Part shown: positions 47,247 to 55,444 of the stretch, piece by piece
Position numbering within the stretch: position 1 is the first letter of the stretch
Layout of the letters: every line of letters starts with the position of its first letter
Assembly (NCBI GenBank): GCA_947470805.1
Contig: CANIVU010000023.1
Span: 1 to 64,000 of the forward strand
Length of the DNA: 64,000 nucleotides
Direction of reading: 5' to 3'
Source of the DNA: Acidobacteriota bacterium
GTDB taxonomy: Bacteria; Acidobacteriota; Terriglobia; Bryobacterales; Bryobacteraceae
Program-made: the position numbers and the translations under genes
Notes under the pieces: model-generated
What the model saw: the letters and a program-made list of their open reading frames with translations, nothing else
Database searches by the model: none
Told to the model about the DNA's origin: nothing

Positions 47247-47906
47247 TTAGGCCGTTTGCCTTACCTCTGGCAACGGTTCGCAATCCATCAAAAGGCGGGC
47301 ACCACGAATCGCCAACTCGTAGCGATCCCTAGCCCCCGTCTTTTCAAACACATGCATCAAATGCACCTTCACCGTACCCGGAGTGATCTGCAGCCGTTCG
47401 GCGATTTCCCGATTCTTCATCCCCTCGGATACCAGCTGAATAATCTCCCGTTCCCGCGGCGTCAGCCTGGGCAAGTGCCGCCGAGTGGCCCATTGGCGCA
47501 GTGTCGGCGATGCCGACTCTTCCAGGAACGTTTCCCCGTCGGCCACCCGTCGCAACGCCTCCAACAACACCGGCAGCGGCGACGTTTTCTTCACAAATCC
47601 CTTCGCCCCGGCACGAAATGCGCGGACCAATTCCGATTCCGGCACATCTCGCGTCCAAAGCACGCACACCGTTGACGCACTCACAAACGACAACTCCGAA
47701 AGGAAATGCAGGGTAGAGCGCCCGCCCGACGAGTGATCCATCAACAGCAGATCCGGCCGCAATTCCTGTACCCCGGCAATCGCGCCCGTCACCGATGTCG
47801 CGTGCCCAACCAGGGCAAACTCCTTCGTTTCATCCAGAAACCACCGCAGGCCGGCGATTACAACCGGCTCCGTCTCGCACACAAACACAGTGGGTCGATT
47901 CTTCAT
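47247..47906 (-). CDS. NarL/FixJ-type response regulator (LuxR helix-turn-helix)
   Basis: A 219-residue protein with a receiver domain (1-~120) whose phospho-acceptor aspartate lies in PDLLLMDHSSGG. It ends in a LuxR DNA-binding domain (LTPREREIIQLVSEGMKNREIAERL, then GTVKVHLMHVF). No histidine kinase gene is adjacent, so it is an orphan. The gap to the upstream amidase is 87 bases. Targets unknown; regulation of pilus or exopolysaccharide genes is only a suggestion from context. Confidence 0.9.
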   Translation of the reverse strand: MKNRPTVFVCETEPVVIAGLRWFLDETKEFALVGHATSVTGAIAGVQELRPDLLLMDHSSGGRSTLHFLSELSFVSASTVCVLWTRDVPESELVRAFRAGAKGFVKKTSPLPVLLEALRRVADGETFLEESASPTLRQWATRRHLPRLTPREREIIQLVSEGMKNREIAERLQITPGTVKVHLMHVFEKTGARDRYELAIRGARLLMDCEPLPEVRQTA

Positions 47907-47993
47907 GCCTGTCTATCCATCGGCAGACACACCCTTCAACACACTAATCCCTTGGACTAGGCGCGAATGGAAAAAGACCTTAGTTGCAAAGCT

Positions 47994-49379
47994 TTACACG
48001 CCCGGCACCTGCAGATGGAAGTCCGTTGCATCCTCCAGTGCCGCCGCCATTTCCAACAACGTCCGCTCCGCGAACGGCCGGGCAATCAATTGCAACCCGA
48101 TCGGCATTCCGGCCTCTCCAAACCCACATGGGATCGAGATCGCCGGGAACCCGAGCACGTTTACACCCCGCACCAGCCGCGTCGTCGCCAACCGGAAATC
48201 CTCCTCGACGCCACCCACCAGAATCGTCGTCTCGCCGATCCGCTTGGCAACCGTTGGCGCCGTCGGTGTTAGTAAAACATCAATCCCGTCAAACACGCCC
48301 AGGAACGCATCCCGGAACTGCCGCCGCAACCGCTGCGCGTTGACGTAGTCGGTTGCCGCCAACAACAGCCCCTGGTCGAACAACGTCCGCACATCGGCAC
48401 CGAACTCATCCCGCCGGTCTCCGTAACGCTCAAAAACTGCCGAAGCCTCCGACATCAAAATCACCCGGCCCACCGCGTTCAACGAGGCAATATCGGGCAC
48501 GGGAACGACCGTGACGGTCGCACCCAAACCGGCGGCCAACTGCACCATCTTCCGCACCGCCGACGCCACCTCCGGATCCACCTGATCGAAATAGAAATTT
48601 GCCGGTACGCCCACGCGCAACCCGCGAATCGAAACGCCCTCGGCCGGCACATACGAATCCACCGCCGCATGGCTCGACGTCTCGTCCCGCTCATCGCGCC
48701 CGGCCAGCGCCTGCAGAACCAGCGCCGCATCCCGAACCGTCCTCGTCAACGGCCCCATATGGTCCAAACTGAAGTCCAATGGCATCACGCCGAACCGGCT
48801 CACGCGCCCATAACTCGGCTTAAAACCCACCGTATTGCAGAACGCTCCGGGCACGCGAATCGATCCACCCGTATCGCTGCCCATCGCCATAAATGTCATC
48901 CCGGCGGCCACCGCCGCCCCCGAACCGCCGCTCGACCCGCCCGGCACCCGGTCCGTATCCCATGGGTTCCGAACGGCGCCGAAATGGGGATTATTCGAAG
49001 TCACCCCATAGGCCAGTTCGTGCATATGCGTCTTGCCCAGCAATACGCTGCCCGCCGCCGCCAAGCGCTCGGCGACAGCGCAGTCATAATCCGGCACATG
49101 ATCCTTGAACAACAGCGAACCGCATGTCGTCCGGATTCCTTTCGTGCAAAACACGTCCTTCAACGCGATCGGAATTCCATGCAGCGGTCCCCGGTCAACA
49201 CCCGCCGCCAACTCGTTGTCCGCCGTCTCCGCGTCGGCCAGTGCCCGCTCCGCGGTCACCGTCAGAAACGCGTTCAACCGCCCGTTTTTCGCCTCAATCT
49301 GCCGCAGACATTCGATCGTCAATTCCCGCGACGAAACCTGGCGCGCCCGCAGCGCGGCCCCAGCCTGTTGGATGTTCAT
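47994..49379 (-). CDS. Amidase-signature family hydrolase
   Basis: A 461-residue amidase. The Ser-cisSer-Lys triad is visible as Lys74 (ALKDVF), Ser149 (GGSSGGSG) and Ser173 (SDTGGSIRVP), with 75- and 24-residue spacings equal to those of GatA. It may hydrolyse an amide or ureido compound. The absence of gatB nearby, together with the tiny overlapping upstream gene, suggests an AtzE-type amidase rather than tRNA amidotransferase. The ATG overlaps the stop of the 62-codon gene (ATGA). Confidence 0.9.
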   Translation of the reverse strand: MNIQQAGAALRARQVSSRELTIECLRQIEAKNGRLNAFLTVTAERALADAETADNELAAGVDRGPLHGIPIALKDVFCTKGIRTTCGSLLFKDHVPDYDCAVAERLAAAGSVLLGKTHMHELAYGVTSNNPHFGAVRNPWDTDRVPGGSSGGSGAAVAAGMTFMAMGSDTGGSIRVPGAFCNTVGFKPSYGRVSRFGVMPLDFSLDHMGPLTRTVRDAALVLQALAGRDERDETSSHAAVDSYVPAEGVSIRGLRVGVPANFYFDQVDPEVASAVRKMVQLAAGLGATVTVVPVPDIASLNAVGRVILMSEASAVFERYGDRRDEFGADVRTLFDQGLLLAATDYVNAQRLRRQFRDAFLGVFDGIDVLLTPTAPTVAKRIGETTILVGGVEEDFRLATTRLVRGVNVLGFPAISIPCGFGEAGMPIGLQLIARPFAERTLLEMAAALEDATDFHLQVPGV

Positions 49380-49564
49380 CGCTTCGTCTCCGGCAGCGGC
49401 AGAACGTGGAAGGTCACCGGTTCGGTTTCCAGCCGGATCTGCTCCTTCAGCGCGTTAAACTGCGCTTCCAACTTCTCCAACGGCAGGACCGTGCGCTCTT
49501 CCGGCGGCAGTCCCTTCGCAATCGCGATCGCTTTCCAATCAGTCATACCCGGTTTGGTCATCAT
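49376..49564 (-). CDS. 62-residue AtzG/GatC-like partner of the amidase
   Basis: A short protein (MMTKPGMTDWKAIAIAKGLP...) of which the central LPLEKLEAQFNALKEQI and the C-terminal TFHVLPLPETKR resemble the helix-plus-extended-tail layout of GatC/AtzG-like amidase partners. Its stop overlaps the amidase start by four bases, so the two are translationally coupled. The start is either ATG 49564 or 49546; neither has a strong ribosome site. If correct, it would be a stabilising subunit. The assignment rests on size, pattern and coupling. Confidence 0.6.
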   Translation of the reverse strand: MMTKPGMTDWKAIAIAKGLPPEERTVLPLEKLEAQFNALKEQIRLETEPVTFHVLPLPETKR

Positions 49565-49591
49565 ATACGATGCTAAGTAGAGGAACCCAGC

Positions 49592-50278
49592 ATGTTTTGC
49601 GATCGATGTGGCACCACCGTCCCGGCCTCGGCCTCGCAATGTCCGCGATGTGCCGCGCCACTCGCCGCTGTGGCCATCGTTCCGGCCGCCGCACCCCGCG
49701 GTGCCACCGCCTGGATCTCCGATGGCTGGAACGCCGTCACAGCCAACTTCTGGGTCTTCATTGCACTTACGCTGATCTACTTCGCCGCCGGGTCCACCGT
49801 GCCGATCCTCCTTCAGGCCCCGCTCGGCTTCGGCCTGCAATGGGCTGCCCTCCGCCAGGTCAGCGGCCGCCGCGCGGATTTCAACGACCTCACCGTCGGC
49901 TTCAATCTCTTTCCCGCCGCCGTACTCCTGGCCCTCACCACCGGCGCCATCGTGATTTCCGCCTCGCTCTGCCTGCTCCTCCCCGGTCTCATCGCCATCG
50001 CGCTGCTTCAATTCCCCGCCCTTCTCGTCCTCGATCGCAAACTCGACTTTTGGTCGGCCATCAAGGAAAGCGCCAGCATGTCGCAAAAACACTTCGGCAC
50101 CATGGCCGCATTCCTGGCACTCGAAATCTGCGTCATCCTCGGCGGCGCGCTGCTTTGCGGCGTCGGCATCCTGGTGGCCATCCCGGTGATGCATGCCGCC
50201 ACCGCGGCCGCCTACATCGACCTCTTCGGCCTCCGCGAGGAAACCAAAGCCGCCATCGCCGGGGGCGGCCCGCGATGA
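49592..50278 (+). CDS. Zinc-ribbon membrane protein (DUF975-like)
   Basis: A 228-residue protein. An N-terminal double-CxxC zinc ribbon (CDRCG at residue 3 and CPRCAAP at 17) is followed by about five membrane helices with SDGWNAVTANFWVFIALTLIYF and LLLPGLIAIALLQFPALLVLDRKLDFWSAIKES. The latter resembles the DUF975/YciC-like membrane family. GAGGA lies seven bases before the ATG. Its stop overlaps the next start (ATGA). Function unknown. It is divergent from the amidase operon across only 27 bases. Confidence 0.72.
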   Translation: MFCDRCGTTVPASASQCPRCAAPLAAVAIVPAAAPRGATAWISDGWNAVTANFWVFIALTLIYFAAGSTVPILLQAPLGFGLQWAALRQVSGRRADFNDLTVGFNLFPAAVLLALTTGAIVISASLCLLLPGLIAIALLQFPALLVLDRKLDFWSAIKESASMSQKHFGTMAAFLALEICVILGGALLCGVGILVAIPVMHAATAAAYIDLFGLREETKAAIAGGGPR

Positions 50279-50676
50279 CCATGCAGCAGGCCTCGCTGGC
50301 CCGTCTCGCCCTCCCCGCCAGCGCGCTCTGCCTCTGCGCCCTCACCGACCCCGATCATCCCGCCGGCATCATCCTCTGCCCCTTCCGGCTCCTCACCGGC
50401 TGGCTCTGCCCCATGTGCGGCATGACACGCGGCGTTGCCGCCCTGCTCCGCGCCCGCTTCGCCGACGCCATCGGCTTCCACCTGTTCAGCCCGCTCGTGC
50501 TCTCGGCCATCGTCGTTTGGGCCATCATCGAAATCGGCCAGGCGGCCCGCCTTTGGAACGCCCGGCGCCTCGGCGAATGGGCGATGCGTCCTGGCCCGTG
50601 GCTCGCGTTTCTTGTCGTGTGCACGGTCTATGGCGCGCTGCGATGGTGCGGTATAATTGGGGTTCCTCGCGCTTAG
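50275..50676 (+). CDS. DUF2752 membrane protein
   Basis: A 133-residue protein with the DUF2752 signature CPFRLLTGWLCPMCGMTRG (cysteines in CP...CPxCG) and two to three helices. ATG 50275 overlaps the preceding stop by four bases, indicating coupling with the zinc-ribbon protein. The family has no assigned function. A terminator-like hairpin overlaps its stop codon. Confidence 0.85.
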   Translation: MTMQQASLARLALPASALCLCALTDPDHPAGIILCPFRLLTGWLCPMCGMTRGVAALLRARFADAIGFHLFSPLVLSAIVVWAIIEIGQAARLWNARRLGEWAMRPGPWLAFLVVCTVYGALRWCGIIGVPRA

Positions 50677-50697
50677 GCCGCGCGAAGGCTCTTTTTT
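50652..50697 (+). terminator. -10-like box followed by hairpin and T6 before the ABC exporter
   Basis: A perfect TATAAT (50652-50657) is followed by a stem CCTCGCGC (50665-50672) with GCGCGAAGG (50680-50688, one bulged A) and TTTTTT (50692-50697). The wzm-like start is 13 bases further on. It acts as a terminator for the DUF2752 gene or, less certainly, as an attenuator of the exporter operon. No matching -35 box was found. Confidence 0.6.
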
Positions 50698-50709
50698 AGT
50701 AAAAACAAC

Positions 50710-51486
50710 ATGACATCATTGTGGAACGGCGATTACCTCTTCCTCTTGGAGAACCTGATTGTAAAGGACTTCAAGATTCGGTATCGCAACATGTCGTTGG
50801 GTGTCTTCTGGTCCTTGCTGAATCCGCTCATCCTGATGGGCGTTCTCACCTTCGTTTTCACAAAGGTGATGCCCAACGCCGTCCCCAACTTCCCCCTCTT
50901 CGTCCTCTGCGGCTTGGTTCCCTTCAACTTCTTCACTGTCGCCTGGAACAACGGCACCATCTCGATCGCCAATAACGCCGGGCTCATTAAACGCATTCCC
51001 GTTCCACGCGAAATTGTCCCCATCGCCACGGTCCTCTCCACCACCATCCACCTCGGTATTCAAATCGCCCTTCTGCTCATTATCACGCTCGCCTTCGGCC
51101 GTGGCGTCAACGTCTACTGGCTTTGGCTCCCGCTGCTGTGGGCGCTCGAGGTCATGTTCGTTTGCGGCCTCGTGCTCGCCACCTCGGCCCTCGATGTTTA
51201 CCTGCGTGACATGCGCTACATCGTCGAATCCGCCTGTACCGTGCTTTTCTGGCTCGTTCCGATCTTTTATACTCTGGACATCGTGCCGCGTCAGTATGTG
51301 ACCGTCTACGAGTTCAACCCGCTTGCCGCGCTTATCCTCGGCCTGCGCCGGATCCTCTACGAGGGCGTCTCCCCCAATGGGGACGCGGGGCTCGTCTACA
51401 AACTGGCCTTCACCTCCACCGTCACCTTCATCGCCGGATTGACCATTTTCTCCCGGCTCAAGCATAAGTTCTTCGACTACCTGTAA
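50710..51486 (+). CDS. Polysaccharide/polyol-phosphate ABC exporter permease (Wzm/TagG type)
   Basis: A 258-residue ABC-2 permease with six predicted helices. The N-terminal LLENLIVKDFKIRYRNMSLGVFWSLLNPL is the hallmark of the Wzm/TagG group exporting O-antigen or teichoic-acid-like polymers. NNGTISIANNAGLIKRIPVPREIVPIA is also typical. The partner ATPase starts 12 bases later. No Shine-Dalgarno sequence precedes the ATG, which directly follows a hairpin/T6 element. Cargo unknown. Confidence 0.9.
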   Translation: MTSLWNGDYLFLLENLIVKDFKIRYRNMSLGVFWSLLNPLILMGVLTFVFTKVMPNAVPNFPLFVLCGLVPFNFFTVAWNNGTISIANNAGLIKRIPVPREIVPIATVLSTTIHLGIQIALLLIITLAFGRGVNVYWLWLPLLWALEVMFVCGLVLATSALDVYLRDMRYIVESACTVLFWLVPIFYTLDIVPRQYVTVYEFNPLAALILGLRRILYEGVSPNGDAGLVYKLAFTSTVTFIAGLTIFSRLKHKFFDYL

Positions 51487-51498
51487 GGAATCGCCCAG

Positions 51499-52239
51499 AT
51501 GACTGTCATCGAATTCAAAAACGTCTCCAAGGCTTTCCATCGCGCGGTCGGCCAGCGGCTTCTCCGCCACTATCTCGAAGACCTCATGGGCAAGTCCGAT
51601 CCCGATTCGTTCCACGCCCTCAAGAACGTCAACTTTGCGATCAAAGACGGCGAGTCGGTCGCCGTCATCGGCGCCAACGGCGCTGGCAAAAGCACCCTGC
51701 TCAGCCTCGTCACTCGCCTTGCTCCGCCGTCCACAGGCCAGGTCACCATCAACGGCCGTGTCGCGGCGCTGCTCGAGCTCGGCGCCGGTTTCCACCCCGA
51801 TCTCACCGGCCGCGAAAACATTCGCCTCAACGCTTCCCTCCTCGGCTTCAGCCGCAAACAGGCTTCCGAACTCTACGAAACCATCGTCGACTTCTCCGAA
51901 CTCCACGACTTCATCGACGAGCCGCTCCGGACGTACTCCAACGGCATGATGCTCCGCCTTGCCTTCTCGGTCGCCGTCAACCTCGACCCGGAAATCCTCA
52001 TCATCGACGAAGTCCTCGCCGTCGGCGATCAGCAGTTCCAGACCAAGTGCATCGATAAAATCTTCGAGATCCGCAACCAGGGCAAGACCATCCTCTGCGT
52101 CTCCCACGTCGGCCCGCTGCTCGAAAGCCTGTGCACCCGCGCCCTTTGGCTCGACCACGGCCAACTCGTTATGGATGGCCCCACGCATGAAGTGCTGCAA
52201 GCCTATGAAGGCCGTACACTCCACGCGCCCAGCGAGTAG
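51499..52239 (+). CDS. ABC transporter ATPase (Wzt/TagH type, no carbohydrate-binding domain)
   Basis: A 246-residue ATPase with Walker A GANGAGKSTLL, a Q-loop region, the signature TYSNGMMLRLAFSVAV in place of LSGGQ (typical for this family), and Walker B EILIIDEVLAVGD. It ends shortly after the H-loop, so the C-terminal polymer-recognition domain found in many Wzt proteins is missing. Cargo selection must therefore come from elsewhere. AAGGAA precedes the ATG. It pairs with the permease just upstream. Confidence 0.92.
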   Translation: MTVIEFKNVSKAFHRAVGQRLLRHYLEDLMGKSDPDSFHALKNVNFAIKDGESVAVIGANGAGKSTLLSLVTRLAPPSTGQVTINGRVAALLELGAGFHPDLTGRENIRLNASLLGFSRKQASELYETIVDFSELHDFIDEPLRTYSNGMMLRLAFSVAVNLDPEILIIDEVLAVGDQQFQTKCIDKIFEIRNQGKTILCVSHVGPLLESLCTRALWLDHGQLVMDGPTHEVLQAYEGRTLHAPSE

Positions 52240-52256
52240 CCGATAAGATAAAGGGA

Positions 52257-53402
52257 GTGTCTACTCCGCTTACCCGCCTCTCCGAAGAAGAGTCGCTGTT
52301 CCAAACTTCCGTTCGCCGCTTCGCCAAAGAACAAATCGCCCCGCGCGCCCGAGATATGGATCACAAAGCGGCCATGGATCCAGCGCTTCTCAAACAGCTT
52401 TTCGATCTCGGCCTCACCGGGATCGAAGTGCCAGAAGAGTTCGGTGGTCAGGGCGGTACGTTCTTCCAGTCCATCCTCGCCGTCGAGGAAATCGCCGCCG
52501 TCGACCCGGGTGTCGCCGTTCTCGTCGACGTACAGAATACGCTGGTCGTCAACGCCATTCGCGACTACGGCACCCCCGAACAGCACAAGCAATTCCTCAC
52601 CGCCCTTGCCGCCGATACCGTCGGCGCCTACGCGCTCAGCGAAGCCAACTCGGGCTCGGACGCCTTCGCCCTCGCCACCCGCGCCGTCCCCGACGGCGAT
52701 AGCTACATCCTCACCGGCCGCAAACTCTGGATCTCCAACGCCGCCGAAGCCGGCCTCTTCCTCGTTTTCGCCACCATCAACCCCGACGCCGGCCACCGCG
52801 GTATCACCTGTTTTCTGGTCGAACGCAACACCCCCGGCCTCTCCATCGGCAAGAAGGAAGACAAGCTCGGCATCCGCTGTTCATCCACCTGCGAAGTTCT
52901 GCTCGACAACTGCCGAATCCCGGCGAAAAACATCCTCGGCCAGCCCGGTAAGGGCTACAAGGTAGCCATCGAAACCCTCAACGCCGGACGTATCGCCATC
53001 GGAGCCCAACTCGTCGGCCTCGCCCACGGCGCGCTCCAGCACGCCATCGGCTACGCCCGCCAACGCCGCCAGTTCGGCAAGCCCATCGCCGAGTTCCAGG
53101 GCGTCCAGTTCCAGCTCGCCGAAATGGCCATGCACGTCGAATCGGCCCGGCTCATGGTCTACAACGCCGCCCGTCTCCGCGACGCCAAGCTCCCCTACGT
53201 CAAGGAAGCCGCCATGGCCAAACTCCACTCTTCCTTAATCGCCGAAGACGTCGCCAGCCAGGCCGTCGAAATTTTCGGCGGCATCGGCTTCACCAAAGAG
53301 TGCCCCGTTGAAAAGCTCTATCGCGACGCCAAAATCGGCAGAATCTACGAAGGCACCAGCAATATGCAACGTGTAACAATCGCCAAAGAGATTCTGTCGT
53401 AA
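52257..53402 (+). CDS. Acyl-CoA dehydrogenase
   Basis: A 381-residue FAD enzyme for the first oxidation of acyl-CoA thioesters. Signatures ALSEANSGSDAFAL (ACAD_1) and the late QAVEIFGGIGFTKECPVEKLYRDAKIGRIYEGTS-type region are intact. Catalytic Glu lies in YEGTS near residue 363. The start is GTG at 52257, chosen because the conserved N-terminal helix begins there. AAGGGA abuts it too closely for a normal ribosome site. The gap to the ABC ATPase is 17 bases. It resembles short- or branched-chain dehydrogenases; chain-length preference is uncertain. Confidence 0.93.
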   Translation: MSTPLTRLSEEESLFQTSVRRFAKEQIAPRARDMDHKAAMDPALLKQLFDLGLTGIEVPEEFGGQGGTFFQSILAVEEIAAVDPGVAVLVDVQNTLVVNAIRDYGTPEQHKQFLTALAADTVGAYALSEANSGSDAFALATRAVPDGDSYILTGRKLWISNAAEAGLFLVFATINPDAGHRGITCFLVERNTPGLSIGKKEDKLGIRCSSTCEVLLDNCRIPAKNILGQPGKGYKVAIETLNAGRIAIGAQLVGLAHGALQHAIGYARQRRQFGKPIAEFQGVQFQLAEMAMHVESARLMVYNAARLRDAKLPYVKEAAMAKLHSSLIAEDVASQAVEIFGGIGFTKECPVEKLYRDAKIGRIYEGTSNMQRVTIAKEILS

Positions 53403-53443
53403 CCTGAGAAAACCGTCAGCCATCCATGTGTAGAGGAGATTCC

Positions 53444-54229
53444 ATGCGCGCCGCCCTTCCGCTTCTGTTCGCTCTCGCCGCCGCCCTGCCAGCCGCCCCT
53501 GCACCCGCCAAACCGGACCCCTCGGAAGCCGAACTGCAGAAGATCATTGAAAAGTTTTCCGAAAAAGAGAGCGAATTCCTCGCCGCCCGCGAACGCTATA
53601 CCTACCGCCAAACCGTCCGTGTCGAGGATTTCGACGGCGGCGGCACGCCCGGCGGCCGCTACGACCTTCTCAGCGATATCATCTTCACCGGTGCCGGCAA
53701 GCGGACCGAACGCATCGTCCGCGCCCCAGTATCCACCATCAAGTTCGTCCAGTTCTCTCCCGAAGACGAACAGGACATCCGCTCCGTCCAGCCCTTCGTC
53801 CTGAATTCCAAAGAACTCCCGAAATACCACGTCCGCTACCTCGGCCGTGAAAAACTCGACGAAATCGATACGCTCGTCTTCGCCGTCAAACCGAAGGAAA
53901 TGGTAACCGGCGAACGTTACTTCTCCGGCATCGCCTGGGTCGATGAACAAGACCTGCAAATCGTCAAAACCTATGGCCGCGCTACCGGCAAGCTGAAAAG
54001 GGGCAACGACCAGCGCTTTCCGAAATTCGAAACCTTCCGCGAACAGATCGATGGCAAGTACTGGTTCCCCGTCCTCACCCGCGCCGACGATACCCTCTAC
54101 TTCGAAGATTCCGTCGTCCGCCTGAAAATGCGCGTCAAGTACGAGGACTATAAACTCTTCAAGGGCCAGTCCACCATCATCTTCGGCGACGTCGTACCGG
54201 ACTCCCCCGCCCCGCCAAAGAAACCCTGA
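53444..54229 (+). CDS. Periplasmic LolA-like/outer-membrane lipoprotein-sorting-like protein
   Basis: A 261-residue secreted protein. ATG 53444 has AGGAGA four bases upstream and opens the signal peptide (residues 1-20); an ATG at 53426 would add six residues. The body has a helical start (ELQKIIEKFSEKESEFLAARERYTYRQTV) and then strands such as YFSGIAWVDEQDLQIVKTYGRA and KYWFPVLTRADDTLYFEDSVVRLKMRVKY. These resemble the LolA/LppX-type fold used to carry lipoproteins or lipids. No close named family was recognised. Assignment tentative. Confidence 0.55.
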   Translation: MRAALPLLFALAAALPAAPAPAKPDPSEAELQKIIEKFSEKESEFLAARERYTYRQTVRVEDFDGGGTPGGRYDLLSDIIFTGAGKRTERIVRAPVSTIKFVQFSPEDEQDIRSVQPFVLNSKELPKYHVRYLGREKLDEIDTLVFAVKPKEMVTGERYFSGIAWVDEQDLQIVKTYGRATGKLKRGNDQRFPKFETFREQIDGKYWFPVLTRADDTLYFEDSVVRLKMRVKYEDYKLFKGQSTIIFGDVVPDSPAPPKKP

Positions 54230-54319
54230 GAATCGACGTTCACCCCCCCGGATTCCCCACTCAGCCGGATTTACTGCGGTGGGGGCTCCCCCTGTGTTTT
54301 AATAATTTGGTAACGCACC

Positions 54320-55360
54320 ATGCCGAGCCTTGCCACACGGCTTCGTCGCAAATTGCTGGCGGGGCAACGACGCCTGCGCGAATTGCAGATGATTGGGAAA
54401 GGTCTCCTTTCCACGGACCATATTGTCCAGGCGCATATCATTCCCATGCGCCGGTGCAACCTCGCCTGCACCTACTGCAACGAATACGACGACGTCTCCA
54501 AACCTGTTGACGTCAACATCATGATGGAGCGCGTGGACCACCTCGCCAAGCTCGGCGCTACGCTCATCATGATCAGCGGCGGCGAACCGCTCCTCCACCC
54601 CGACCTCGAAAAGATCATCGCCCGCATCCGCCACCACGGCCGTATCGCCGGCATGATCACCAACGGCTACCTCCTCATGCCGGACCGCATCCAGCGGTTG
54701 AACGACGCCAAACTGGACCATCTGCAGATCTCCATCGATAACGTCATGCCCGACGACGTATCGAAAAAGAGCCTCAAAGTGCTCGACAAAAAGCTGCAAA
54801 TGCTCGCCGAACACGCCGATTTCCACGTCAATATCAACTCCGTTCTCGGCGGCGGTACCAAGAACCCCGACGACGCGCTTGTCATCGGCCGGCGCGCCCT
54901 CGAACTCGGCTTCAGCTGCACCGTCGGCATCATCCACGATGGCCACGGCCAACTAAAACCGCTCGGCGAACGGGAACTCAAGGTCTACCGCGAATTCAAG
55001 CAACTCGGCCAGCGCAGCTTCGCCCACTTCTCCGGTTTCCAGGAAAAGGTGGTCCTCGGCCAGACCATCGACTGGCGTTGCCGCGCCGGCGCCCGCTACC
55101 TCTACGTCTGCGAAGAAGGCCTCGTCCACTACTGCTCCCAGCAGCGCGGCTTCCCCGGCGTTCCGCTGTTGGAATACACCACGGAAGACGTCAAGCGCGA
55201 ATACCTCACCAAGAAGGATTGCGCCCCGCACTGCACCATCTCCTGCGTCCACATGACGTCGCACATGGACTACTGGCGCTCGCCGCAGACCCTCGAATCC
55301 GGCCTCAACAACCGCAAGCCGGAAGAAGAATTGATCAACATCAACGTCGCCGGCCGCTAG
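54320..55360 (+). CDS. Radical SAM protein with C-terminal cysteine-rich (SPASM-like) region
   Basis: A 346-residue radical SAM enzyme. The cluster motif CNLACTYC puts Cys46, Cys50 and Cys53 on the [4Fe-4S] cluster, and ISGGEPLLHPDLE is the GGE-type SAM motif. The C-terminal region has several cysteines (WRC, YVCEEG, YCSQ, CAPHCTISC), suggesting an auxiliary cluster. It resembles HpnH/SPASM-type proteins acting on lipids or peptides. No precursor peptide or hopanoid gene was noticed next to it, and the start lacks a Shine-Dalgarno sequence. Substrate unknown. Confidence 0.85.
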   Translation: MPSLATRLRRKLLAGQRRLRELQMIGKGLLSTDHIVQAHIIPMRRCNLACTYCNEYDDVSKPVDVNIMMERVDHLAKLGATLIMISGGEPLLHPDLEKIIARIRHHGRIAGMITNGYLLMPDRIQRLNDAKLDHLQISIDNVMPDDVSKKSLKVLDKKLQMLAEHADFHVNINSVLGGGTKNPDDALVIGRRALELGFSCTVGIIHDGHGQLKPLGERELKVYREFKQLGQRSFAHFSGFQEKVVLGQTIDWRCRAGARYLYVCEEGLVHYCSQQRGFPGVPLLEYTTEDVKREYLTKKDCAPHCTISCVHMTSHMDYWRSPQTLESGLNNRKPEEELININVAGR

Positions 55361-55444
55361 CCCCGTTTTCCACATCTTTCCCACAGGGCCGTGCTACCAG
55401 GAAATCCTGATATCGGAAAATCCTGAGCCTTCGGCAATTCCGCC

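Noticed and set aside
50716-52224. 502-codon minus-strand frame opposite the Wzm/Wzt pair
   Set aside because: Asp/Glu/Gly/Val-rich shadow covering two well-recognised ABC transporter genes.
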